In this document: positions 15,833-23,135 of the stretch, piece by piece
Numbering within the stretch: position 1 is the first letter of the stretch
Layout of the letters: each line of letters opens with the position of its first letter
Origin: Ligilactobacillus pobuzihii E100301 = KCTC 13174
GTDB lineage: Bacteria > Bacillota > Bacilli > Lactobacillales > Lactobacillaceae
Length of the DNA stretch: 64,000 nt
Direction of reading: 5' to 3'
Assembly (NCBI RefSeq): GCF_000349725.1
Contig: NZ_KB714693.1
Coordinates: forward strand, 279,770-343,769
Notes under the pieces: generated by a model
Seen by the model: only the letters and a program-made list of their open reading frames with translations
What the model was told of the DNA's origin: nothing
The model's database searches: none
Made by a program: the position numbers and the translations under genes

Positions 15833-18175
15833 ATGATGTTAGACCTCAAACACATCAAGAAGTATTACACAGTTGGTGATACAACAACTAAGGCATTAGA
15901 TGATGTCTCACTTTCTTTTCGTGAAAAAGAATTCGTTTCGATTTTAGGTGCCAGTGGTTCTGGAAAAACAACAATGTTAAATGTGATCGGTGGACTGGAC
16001 CATTATGATTCTGGTGATCTGTTGATCAATGGACAATCAACGAAAACCTTTAAGGAAAGTGATTGGGACGCATATCGGAATAACTCGATCGGTTTTATTT
16101 TTCAAGATTATAATATTATCACTCATTTAAGTATCATGGATAATGTCACGATGGGAATGACATTGAGTGGTGTCTCTAATGAAGAAAAAGAGCGGAAAGC
16201 AACAGAAGCGTTAGAACGTGTTGGGCTGAAAAAACATATGAATAAAAAACCAGCTCAGCTGTCAGGTGGTCAATTACAGCGAGTAGCGATCGCACGTGCT
16301 TTGGCTAATGACCCTGAGATCTTGTTAGCAGATGAACCGACTGGGGCTTTAGATACACAGACTAGTCATGAGATCATGGATCTGATCAAGGAGCTTGCTC
16401 AAGATCGTTTAGTGATCATGGTGACACATAATCCAGATATCGCTGAAGAATACTCTGACCGGATCATCAAGTTTAACGATGGAAAAGTTTTAGATGATTC
16501 TGAACCATATCAAAGCGGAGAGGTCAACAGCGACTTTCAACTTAATCGGACCAAGATGAGTTTTTGGACGGCCTTGAAGTTATCCTTTACCAATATCAAG
16601 ACCAAAAAGGGACGGACATTTTTAACGATGTTTGCTTCAAGTATTGGAATCATTGGAATTGGGATCGTGTTGGCTTTATCTAACGGTTTTCAAAAACAGA
16701 TCGATAATACACAGGCAGAAACTTTATCACAGTTTCCAATCACTATTTCACGAGTCGGTTTAGATTCACAAGCAGCAGCACAAAATTCTCAGTCTAATGG
16801 GAAAAATAATTTCGCTAAAGGCCAAACGATCAGGGCTAAAAGAAGTACAGCGGAGTCGGCGCAACATATAAACAAAATCGATGATGATTATGTTGACTAT
16901 GTTAAAGATATTAAAAAATCGGCAGCTAAAGATATCGCTTATATTTATACGACGGGATTTAACTTAGTTCGTCAAGTTGATGGCAAATATAAACCAGTTA
17001 CTTTTTCGAATTTAGATGAATCACAAGCACAAGATCAATCGAGTAGTGACCCAAGTTCTTCAGTTGGTGTGGGTGGGGCCGTTTATCCAACTGACCGTAA
17101 CGGAAAAATGAGTTTTTTAAAGCAAAATTATAAAACACTTGCTGGTGATTATCCATCTAAGAAAACGGATATTGTTTTGATTGCTGATCAGCATAATAAC
17201 GTTAATATCAATGCATTAAAGAACTTGGGCTTTGATGTTAAAAATAATCAGGATCTAAAAGCTTCTGATTTGATCGGTACTAAAGTTAAATTAATAGCAA
17301 ATGATGATTTTTATCGAAAGCTACCAACTGGGACTTTTGTTCCGGACAAAAACTACCAGCAAATGGCTTCTTCAGATCAGACTAAGACATTAAAGATCAC
17401 AGGTATTTTACGGACCAAGTCTAAAAATTCTGATGGATTATTGGCTAATGGGGTCGCTTATAACGATCGACTAACTAAAGAGGTCGTCGACCAAAATAAG
17501 GACTCAGCTATCGCTAATGCACAGCGTTCTAGCGAACAAAACGTTTTGACTGGTCAATCGATCAAGTCAGCTAGTCGCCCAGACTTGATGACTTATTTGG
17601 GAGCTGCAAGTGTTCCTAGTACGATACAGATCTACCCAAATAGCTTCGATCAAAAAGACCGGGTCACTAATTACCTGGATAAATACAATAAGGATAAAGC
17701 AAGTAAAGATAAGGTCGTTTATAACGATTTAGCAGGTAGTATCAGTTCACTGACTGGTGGTTTGATGGACGCGATCACGTTCGTTTTGATCGGATTTGCG
17801 GGCATCTCATTGGTCACCTCGATGATCATGATCGCAATTATTACTTATACGTCTGTTTTGGAACGGACCAAAGAAATTGGGGTCTTGAAAGCGTTGGGTG
17901 CACGTAAGAAGGATATTACGCGTGTGTTTGACGCAGAAACTACGATCTTAGGGGTTGGTTCAGGTGTCTTGGGTGTCATCGTTGCTTGGTTACTGACCTT
18001 TCCAGCCAATATTTTGTTGGAAAAAGTCACTGATTTGAGTAATGTGGCTCAGCTAAACCCATGGCATGCTATCTTATTGGTGATCATCAGTACGATTTTG
18101 ACTGTTTTAGGTGGTCATATTCCGGCTCGAATGGGATCCAAGAAAGATGCTGCAATTGCATTAAGATCAGAGTAA
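15833..18175 (+). CDS. ABC transporter, fused ATPase and FtsX-type permease
   Basis: 780 residues from ATG 15833 (AGAGGAG just upstream; ATG 15836 is equally possible). Residues 1-230 are an MJ0796/LolD-type ATPase: Walker A GASGSGKTT, signature LSGGQLQR, Walker B LLADEPTGALD, H-loop VTHN. One helix near 280 follows, a large extracytoplasmic domain with Lys/Ser-rich parts, then three helices (about 640-770), i.e. the MacB/FtsX permease layout. Such fused exporters move peptides, lipoproteins or antibiotics. Single gene. Confidence 0.9.
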   Translation: MMLDLKHIKKYYTVGDTTTKALDDVSLSFREKEFVSILGASGSGKTTMLNVIGGLDHYDSGDLLINGQSTKTFKESDWDAYRNNSIGFIFQDYNIITHLSIMDNVTMGMTLSGVSNEEKERKATEALERVGLKKHMNKKPAQLSGGQLQRVAIARALANDPEILLADEPTGALDTQTSHEIMDLIKELAQDRLVIMVTHNPDIAEEYSDRIIKFNDGKVLDDSEPYQSGEVNSDFQLNRTKMSFWTALKLSFTNIKTKKGRTFLTMFASSIGIIGIGIVLALSNGFQKQIDNTQAETLSQFPITISRVGLDSQAAAQNSQSNGKNNFAKGQTIRAKRSTAESAQHINKIDDDYVDYVKDIKKSAAKDIAYIYTTGFNLVRQVDGKYKPVTFSNLDESQAQDQSSSDPSSSVGVGGAVYPTDRNGKMSFLKQNYKTLAGDYPSKKTDIVLIADQHNNVNINALKNLGFDVKNNQDLKASDLIGTKVKLIANDDFYRKLPTGTFVPDKNYQQMASSDQTKTLKITGILRTKSKNSDGLLANGVAYNDRLTKEVVDQNKDSAIANAQRSSEQNVLTGQSIKSASRPDLMTYLGAASVPSTIQIYPNSFDQKDRVTNYLDKYNKDKASKDKVVYNDLAGSISSLTGGLMDAITFVLIGFAGISLVTSMIMIAIITYTSVLERTKEIGVLKALGARKKDITRVFDAETTILGVGSGVLGVIVAWLLTFPANILLEKVTDLSNVAQLNPWHAILLVIISTILTVLGGHIPARMGSKKDAAIALRSE

Positions 18176-18286
18176 GTTATTAAAAAATAAAAAGACAGGG
18201 AAAGTTCTAACCTTAAAGAAAAGCCAGCTCATGTAAGATAGGCTTTTCTGATACATATGCGTTAGGCGGAAATTTAAGGTGATAAA

Positions 18287-19645
18287 ATGGCAGATAATAA
18301 GTTAAAACATAGTATTAGTACAACGGGTTTAATTGCATTAGGCTCAGGTGGTGTGATCGGGAGTAGTTGGATCTACACCAATAGTGAATTTTTTGGACAA
18401 TATGGTGCAGGAGGCGAGATTTTTGGTTTATTAGCGGCTTCGCTGTTAGCCATCATGGTTTCCTTGTCTTTTGCTGAATTGTCGACTATCTACCCTAAAG
18501 CGGGTGGAGAAGTTGTTTATGGTTATGAGGCATTTGGTAAAAAAGGTGGTCTATTTGCTGGATGGGCCTTACTAGGTTCTTATCTTAGTGCGTTGGCCTT
18601 TTATGTGACTGCATCTAGTTATTTACTTTCGGAGATCTTTCCACAAATTGCGTCTGGTCCTTCTTATACCTTTGCGGGCGCTAAAGTTCATTATAGTGAG
18701 CTGATCTTGGGAGTTTTAATAACATTGTTTATTTTTGGTATCAATTATTTAGGAGCACAGTTAACTAGCAACGTCCAGATCGTATTGTTTGCTTTACTGA
18801 TCATTTTGGGTTCAACTTTGGCGATCGTTGGTTTTAGTCATGGTAGCCTAAGCAATTTTTCACCTTCTTTTTACGATGGACAGGCTAAAACACCAGCGAT
18901 CTTTCGCTTTATTTTACCAGCAATGACCTTTCTAACTGGCTGGGAATCGATTGGGGCCATGGCCGAAGAAGTTAAAACGCCCGCACACAAAATTGGTAAG
19001 ATCGTCATCCTTTCGATCGTGTTCGCAGCTAGTTATTATATTTTAGTGCTTCTTTCTTCTGCCTGGGTCTTTCCTTGGAAAGAAACTGCACAAATGAACA
19101 TGGGCTCGATCGATGCATTTAAAGCTGCTGGTTTTCCCAAATTAGGGACAGCAGCGTTCGTGATTGCTTTTTTAGGACTTGGAACTAGTTTCTTGGCACT
19201 TTTTTCTGCAGCACCACGGTTGATTTATTCGTTGGCTGAAAAGGAGATCTTACCTAAGTACTTTGCTAAGGTTCATCCTAAATATGGAACTCCTTCGCGT
19301 GCAGTTACTTTGACTTTAGTTTTAGTTCTTGGTTTAGGCTGGATGGGTAAAGGTGCTTTAACTTACTTCTTGGATATTGGCGGTTTTTTGACAGCTTTAG
19401 CTTGGGGGATCAATGCCTTTAACTTAGCTGCGATCCGTAAGAAACATCCTGAATTAAAGGGTGGCTTTCGTAATAAGCATCTAACATTACCAATTATTGG
19501 TGGGGTGATCGCAATTGTGATCGCACTAGCCACAGTTATTCCAGGTACTTCAGTTTCTTTGGTTTGGCCTTATGAATATGTTGTTCTGGGAATTTGGATC
19601 GTGATCGGTCTGGTTAGTTATTTTACAAGTAAAAAAGAAGGATAA
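18287..19645 (+). CDS. APC superfamily amino acid permease
   Basis: 452 residues with about 12 helices. The start has GLIALGSGGVIGSSWI, the unwound substrate-binding helix 1 of APC carriers; GWESIGAMAEEVKTP is helix 6. Amino acid or polyamine uptake or exchange; the substrate cannot be named. AAGGTGATAAA precedes the ATG; own terminator downstream. Confidence 0.88.
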   Translation: MADNKLKHSISTTGLIALGSGGVIGSSWIYTNSEFFGQYGAGGEIFGLLAASLLAIMVSLSFAELSTIYPKAGGEVVYGYEAFGKKGGLFAGWALLGSYLSALAFYVTASSYLLSEIFPQIASGPSYTFAGAKVHYSELILGVLITLFIFGINYLGAQLTSNVQIVLFALLIILGSTLAIVGFSHGSLSNFSPSFYDGQAKTPAIFRFILPAMTFLTGWESIGAMAEEVKTPAHKIGKIVILSIVFAASYYILVLLSSAWVFPWKETAQMNMGSIDAFKAAGFPKLGTAAFVIAFLGLGTSFLALFSAAPRLIYSLAEKEILPKYFAKVHPKYGTPSRAVTLTLVLVLGLGWMGKGALTYFLDIGGFLTALAWGINAFNLAAIRKKHPELKGGFRNKHLTLPIIGGVIAIVIALATVIPGTSVSLVWPYEYVVLGIWIVIGLVSYFTSKKEG

Positions 19646-19662
19646 TATTATTTTGTATAAAG

Positions 19663-19708
19663 AAGCTTTGTTGACGCCCGATATTTGGTCGTCAGCAAGG
19701 CTTTTTAG
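19663..19708 (+). terminator. Terminator of the APC permease gene
   Basis: AAGCTTTGTTGACG (19663-19676) pairs with CGTCAGCAAGGCTT (19690-19703), followed by T. Confidence 0.85.
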
Positions 19709-20154
19709 TTTGTAGAAATAAAATTTTTACTTTTAATATTAGGAAATCAGTCGATCCTACTGCTTTATAATAAGATCTCACAAAATAAAAAAGAGATGGA
19801 TCAAGGTAAATGATGCTTTGGGGAGAAAAAAGGAGGTTAAAAATACAAAATTGTGGTTATTAGGTGCCATGCTAGATATTTAATAATAAGTAACGAGCTA
19901 TCAAAAGCTGGCCGATAGGCATCATTACAACAAAACGATCAACTTGCCACTGTTATTACCAAATTTTAAAGTAAGACTAGTCCGAACATAAGATAGCAAA
20001 AGGAGCGTTTAGTTGTAGTTGATTTATATCAGAGTTCATCTATTTAACATACAGCTTAGTATGATTCACGTACAAATCTGACAGTTGACGGTCTGGTTTT
20101 CAAATATTAACTAACATCCGCGCTTCACTTGTTAAATTCGAGATAAAAAATAAG
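19709..20154. other. Intergenic stretch, no gene recognised
   Basis: AT-rich. A ribosome-site-like AAAAAAGGAGG near 19828 is followed by 14 codons (NTKLWLLGAMLDI) and a stop, possibly a gene start left over from decay. Nothing else supported. Confidence 0.35.
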
Positions 20155-20364
20155 GGGCTGGGACAAAACTAGCTGTGCGGTTATAAAAAGGCCATCGATC
20201 TATCCCATTAAATGAGTTAAATCGATGGCTCTTAAACGTGTTCCAAAAGATTGAAGCCTTACTGTAACAATGATTGCGTTATCCTGGTCCTTCGCTTCGC
20301 TACGACCCAAAATAACGCAATCATCGTTACAAATCGGCTTCAAAGCATCTTTTGTCTCACTCTC
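20155..20364 (-). repeat. Interspersed multi-hairpin element, subtype A, full length
   Basis: The most complete A copy. On the plus strand: GGGGCTGGGACAAAAC at the left, a hairpin GGCCATCGAT / ATCGATGGC (20190-20228), then a long hairpin GTAACAATGATTGCGTTAT (20263-20281) / ATAACGCAATCATCGTTAC (20312-20330), and CTTTTGTCTCACTCTC at the right. Its left (sense) end faces the 3' end of the lactate oxidase gene. Confidence 0.85.
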
Positions 20365-20421
20365 TAGTTTTTTATACTTAATTGGGAAAAGTGTGTTAAA
20401 AGTCTCTCTTAGGTTGCTAGA

Positions 20422-21555
20422 TTAGAACAATTTCAAATCATTTGATGTGTCAAATGATGGGTCATATGGATTATCACGCAATTCGAAGTGCTTGATGTCT
20501 TCGATAGTTTGTGTACCAGCTAATTGCATAACTAATTTTAATTCAGATTCCATTTTTTCAAATACTTGTTTAACACCAGCGCTACCACCTGTTGCCAAAC
20601 CATAAATTGCTGGACGGCCTAAAGCAACAAGGTCAGCACCAGAAGCAATAGCCTTGAAAATGTGTTGACCACGACGGATACCAGAGTCAAAGATAACAGG
20701 AACACGTTTATCAACAGCTTTAGCAACTTCTTGTAATGAGTCAAATGCGGCTGGGCCACCATCTAATTGGCGACCACCATGGTTTGTTACCCAGATACCA
20801 GAAGCACCAGCTGATAATGCACGGTCAACGTCTTCTTTACTTTGTGGACCTTTAACGTAAACAGGTAAGCCAGAGTATTCTGCGATAAATTCAACGTCTT
20901 TTGGAGAAAGTTTTTGTTTAGCTGACTTGTAAACATAGTCCATTGATTTACCAACACTGTCTGGTAAGTATTCAGCGACGATCGGTAATTTAACTGGGAA
21001 AGTGAAGCCGTTACGGGCATCAGTTTCACGGTTACCACCAACCATTGCATCAGCAGTTAAAACAATGGCTTTCATACCTTGTTCCTTAACTCTGTCTATG
21101 ATGTGACGGTTAATGCCATTATCTTTACTGAAGTAGAATTGGAACCATTCTGGAGCACCATGCAAAGCATCAGTCACTTTGGGCAAGTCAACTGAAGAGT
21201 ATGAACTAACTGTGTAGATAGAACCATAGTCAGCAACACCTTTAGCACTGGCAGCTTCACCTTTTTCGTTAGCTAATCTATGTGCGGCAACTGGTGCCAT
21301 AATGATTGGAGCAGGAAGTTTTTCACCAGCAAATGTAGTTTTTGTTTCTGGTTCTTCCACGTCCATTAATGTATGCGGAATGATCAATTTGTGGTTGAAT
21401 GAGCGACGGTTTTCGTGAAGTGTGAATGTGTCACCAGCACCACTTGCAATATAACCAAAAGCACCTTTTGGAACAACTTTTTGTGCCATTTTTTCTAAAT
21501 CGTCTAGATTGATAAAATCTACAGGACCTTCTGCATTACTTGTCTTGAAATCCAT
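20422..21555 (-). CDS. lctO: FMN-dependent L-lactate oxidase
   Basis: 377 residues, a full alpha-hydroxy-acid oxidase TIM barrel. Active-site residues are present: Tyr in GYIASGAGD, PVAAH, Tyr in WFQFYF, Arg in GGNRETD, and the catalytic His and Arg in WVTNHGGRQL; FMN-phosphate loops FDSGIRRGQH and ALGRPAIYGL. Close in length and motifs to Aerococcus lactate oxidase: L-lactate + O2 to pyruvate + H2O2. Other alpha-hydroxy acids are possible. AAGGGGGA precedes the ATG. The promoter overlaps a cre site, so use when preferred sugar is gone is likely. Confidence 0.88.
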   Translation of the reverse strand: MDFKTSNAEGPVDFINLDDLEKMAQKVVPKGAFGYIASGAGDTFTLHENRRSFNHKLIIPHTLMDVEEPETKTTFAGEKLPAPIIMAPVAAHRLANEKGEAASAKGVADYGSIYTVSSYSSVDLPKVTDALHGAPEWFQFYFSKDNGINRHIIDRVKEQGMKAIVLTADAMVGGNRETDARNGFTFPVKLPIVAEYLPDSVGKSMDYVYKSAKQKLSPKDVEFIAEYSGLPVYVKGPQSKEDVDRALSAGASGIWVTNHGGRQLDGGPAAFDSLQEVAKAVDKRVPVIFDSGIRRGQHIFKAIASGADLVALGRPAIYGLATGGSAGVKQVFEKMESELKLVMQLAGTQTIEDIKHFELRDNPYDPSFDTSNDLKLF

Positions 21556-21727
21556 AATATATAATCCCCCTTGAAATTTTCTGTTGCTTCATAAAACTTT
21601 GTAAATATAACCCCTAGCCTTAAAGAAATGCTCCATCGTAACTAAGATGACTGAAATATTTTTTGTTATGGAAATATTACTTATTAGTTACTAAGCAAAA
21701 AGTAAAGTGGAATCAAATAAATCGAAA

Positions 21728-21782
21728 TTGTTAATTTTCACAACAACAATTAACATTATAAGCACGATAGAAATCGTTTTCA
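21728..21782 (-). promoter_or_regulatory. lctO promoter with cre site and palindrome
   Basis: Minus strand: -35 TTGAAA (21777-21782), 17-bp spacer, -10 TATAAT (21754-21759). The 15-bp TTGAAAACGATTTCT (21768-21782) fits the cre consensus WTGNAANCGNWNNCW at every position and covers the -35. Just downstream of -10, TGTTAATT (21728-21735) and AATTAACA (21747-21754) form an inverted repeat of unknown owner. Confidence 0.75.
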
Positions 21783-21841
21783 AGTGTTTTAGTGAAATTA
21801 ATTGTGCAAAATATATATTTCTTTAAAAAGCTAAAAAAGCT

Positions 21842-21901
21842 TTGACATAAAGATATTTTTATAATATTATTACTTCATCGGTTGAAATGATAACGGTTGC
21901 A
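21842..21901 (+). promoter_or_regulatory. Promoter and cre of the FNT gene
   Basis: TTGACA (21842-21847), 17-bp spacer, TATTAT (21865-21870). ATGATAACGGTTGCA (21887-21901) matches cre with one mismatch and lies around +10 to +25, a position for CcpA repression. Confidence 0.75.
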
Positions 21902-21919
21902 TGAAAGTATTTTAACCCA

Positions 21920-22090
21920 TTTTCACAAACTTAGCTAAAATCTAGGAGTTTTAGTAGACTTTGTGAAAAAAGCATTGATCAATGCTAAGTACTAACAATG
22001 ACGATCGTATTTTCAAAAATAAAATAAATATAAGTTGAATACTCAAAAAATCATTTGAGAGATCAATGATCACTAGGCCAATCGCCTAGT
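21920..22090 (+). promoter_or_regulatory. Structured 5' leader of the FNT gene
   Basis: Three inverted repeats follow the promoter: TTTTCACAAA (21920-21929) / TTTGTGAAAA (21960-21969) with an inner CTAAAA / TTTTAG stem; AGCATTGATCAATGCT (21971-21986); and ACTAGGC (22072-22078) / GCCTAGT (22084-22090), the last ending about 10 bases before the ribosome site. No known riboswitch recognised. Confidence 0.5.
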
Positions 22091-22113
22091 AATATACATA
22101 GGGGGAAATTATA

Positions 22114-23004
22114 ATGGAACTAGAATCACAAACAAATACTGGCATGCAGGACTTGGAAGAAGAAAGTGGCGGGATAGTTGAAGAAAAACCTGTAGCTAAA
22201 GAAGAAACAAAAGAAAAATCAGCTTTAATGCGTCAAGTTGATGCTGGAATAAAAAAGAAGGTCGAGTTGATCGATTCTAGTTTTTGGCGTTATGCTGCTC
22301 GCTCAATGCTGGCTACTCTGTTTCTAACATTAGGGACTGCAATTGCCTTCGGGACAGCGCTTGAAGCTGAAAAAATTATGCCAGGTTCGGGTAAATTTAC
22401 ATTTGCATTTATGTTTAGTTGGTCTTTGGTTATGATCATTTTTATGAATGCTGAACTCGGAACATCCAATATGCTATTTATGACAGTTGGTGTTTATCGT
22501 AAAAAATTATCACCTGGTAAAGCAACGAAGATCTTATTTACCTGTGTATTGTTTAACCTGATCGGTGGTATTGTTTTCGGATATTTGGTTTCATTAACAG
22601 GTGCTTTCCAAAACTTGCCGGCAGATAATTATATGTTCGCTGGTGTTGCTGGTAAATTAAGCAAGTCAACACTCCAGATCATTGTAGAAGGTATTTTTGC
22701 TAACATCGTTGTTAATACAGCGTTCGTCATCAATTTACGTATGAAAGATGATGCAGGTAAAGTTATGGCTATTATTTTCGTGATCTTCATTTTTGCTTTC
22801 CTTGGTTACGAACACGTTATTGCTAACTTCCCAGCTTTCTCATTAGCATTCTTTGCTTCTAACGGGACAATTGCTGGTATGACTGTTGGTAGTGTGATAC
22901 ACAATCTGATTTTTGCTTTTATTGGTAATTATATTGGTGGGGCCCTTATCATCGGTATGACCTATGCTTGGATGAATAAAACAGATACAAGTTTCATTGA
23001 TTAA
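22114..23004 (+). CDS. Formate/nitrite transporter family (FNT) channel
   Basis: 296 residues. A charged N-terminal tail of about 55 residues (Glu/Lys-rich) precedes six helices; MFSWSLVMIIFMNAELGTSNM and a second NxxGG-type stretch are the FNT repeats. FNT channels pass formate, nitrite, hydrosulfide, acetate or lactate. Divergent to lactate oxidase and sharing cre control, so lactate or another short acid is a fair guess. The long acidic tail is more than FocA has. AGGGGGA precedes ATG. Confidence 0.82.
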   Translation: MELESQTNTGMQDLEEESGGIVEEKPVAKEETKEKSALMRQVDAGIKKKVELIDSSFWRYAARSMLATLFLTLGTAIAFGTALEAEKIMPGSGKFTFAFMFSWSLVMIIFMNAELGTSNMLFMTVGVYRKKLSPGKATKILFTCVLFNLIGGIVFGYLVSLTGAFQNLPADNYMFAGVAGKLSKSTLQIIVEGIFANIVVNTAFVINLRMKDDAGKVMAIIFVIFIFAFLGYEHVIANFPAFSLAFFASNGTIAGMTVGSVIHNLIFAFIGNYIGGALIIGMTYAWMNKTDTSFID

Positions 23005-23030
23005 GAATTTAAATTTTAAGCCAAACTGTG

Positions 23031-23059
23031 GTAAAAAAGCCATAGCTTGGCTTTTTTAC
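23031..23059 (+). terminator. Terminator of the FNT gene
   Basis: GTAAAAAAGCCA / TTGGCTTTTTTAC hairpin with loop TAGC and built-in T run. Confidence 0.9.
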
Positions 23060-23135
23060 TGTTAAATTTCTAGCAAGGATGATTAAAGTTAGATATACTA
23101 AAGTGGATATAAAATTAACCTGAGGGAGTGAAAGT

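Noticed and set aside
21727-21742. Rex redox-repressor site in the lctO promoter
   Set aside because: TTGTTAATTTTCACAA has Rex-like halves, but the spacer is two bases too short and one half is off consensus.
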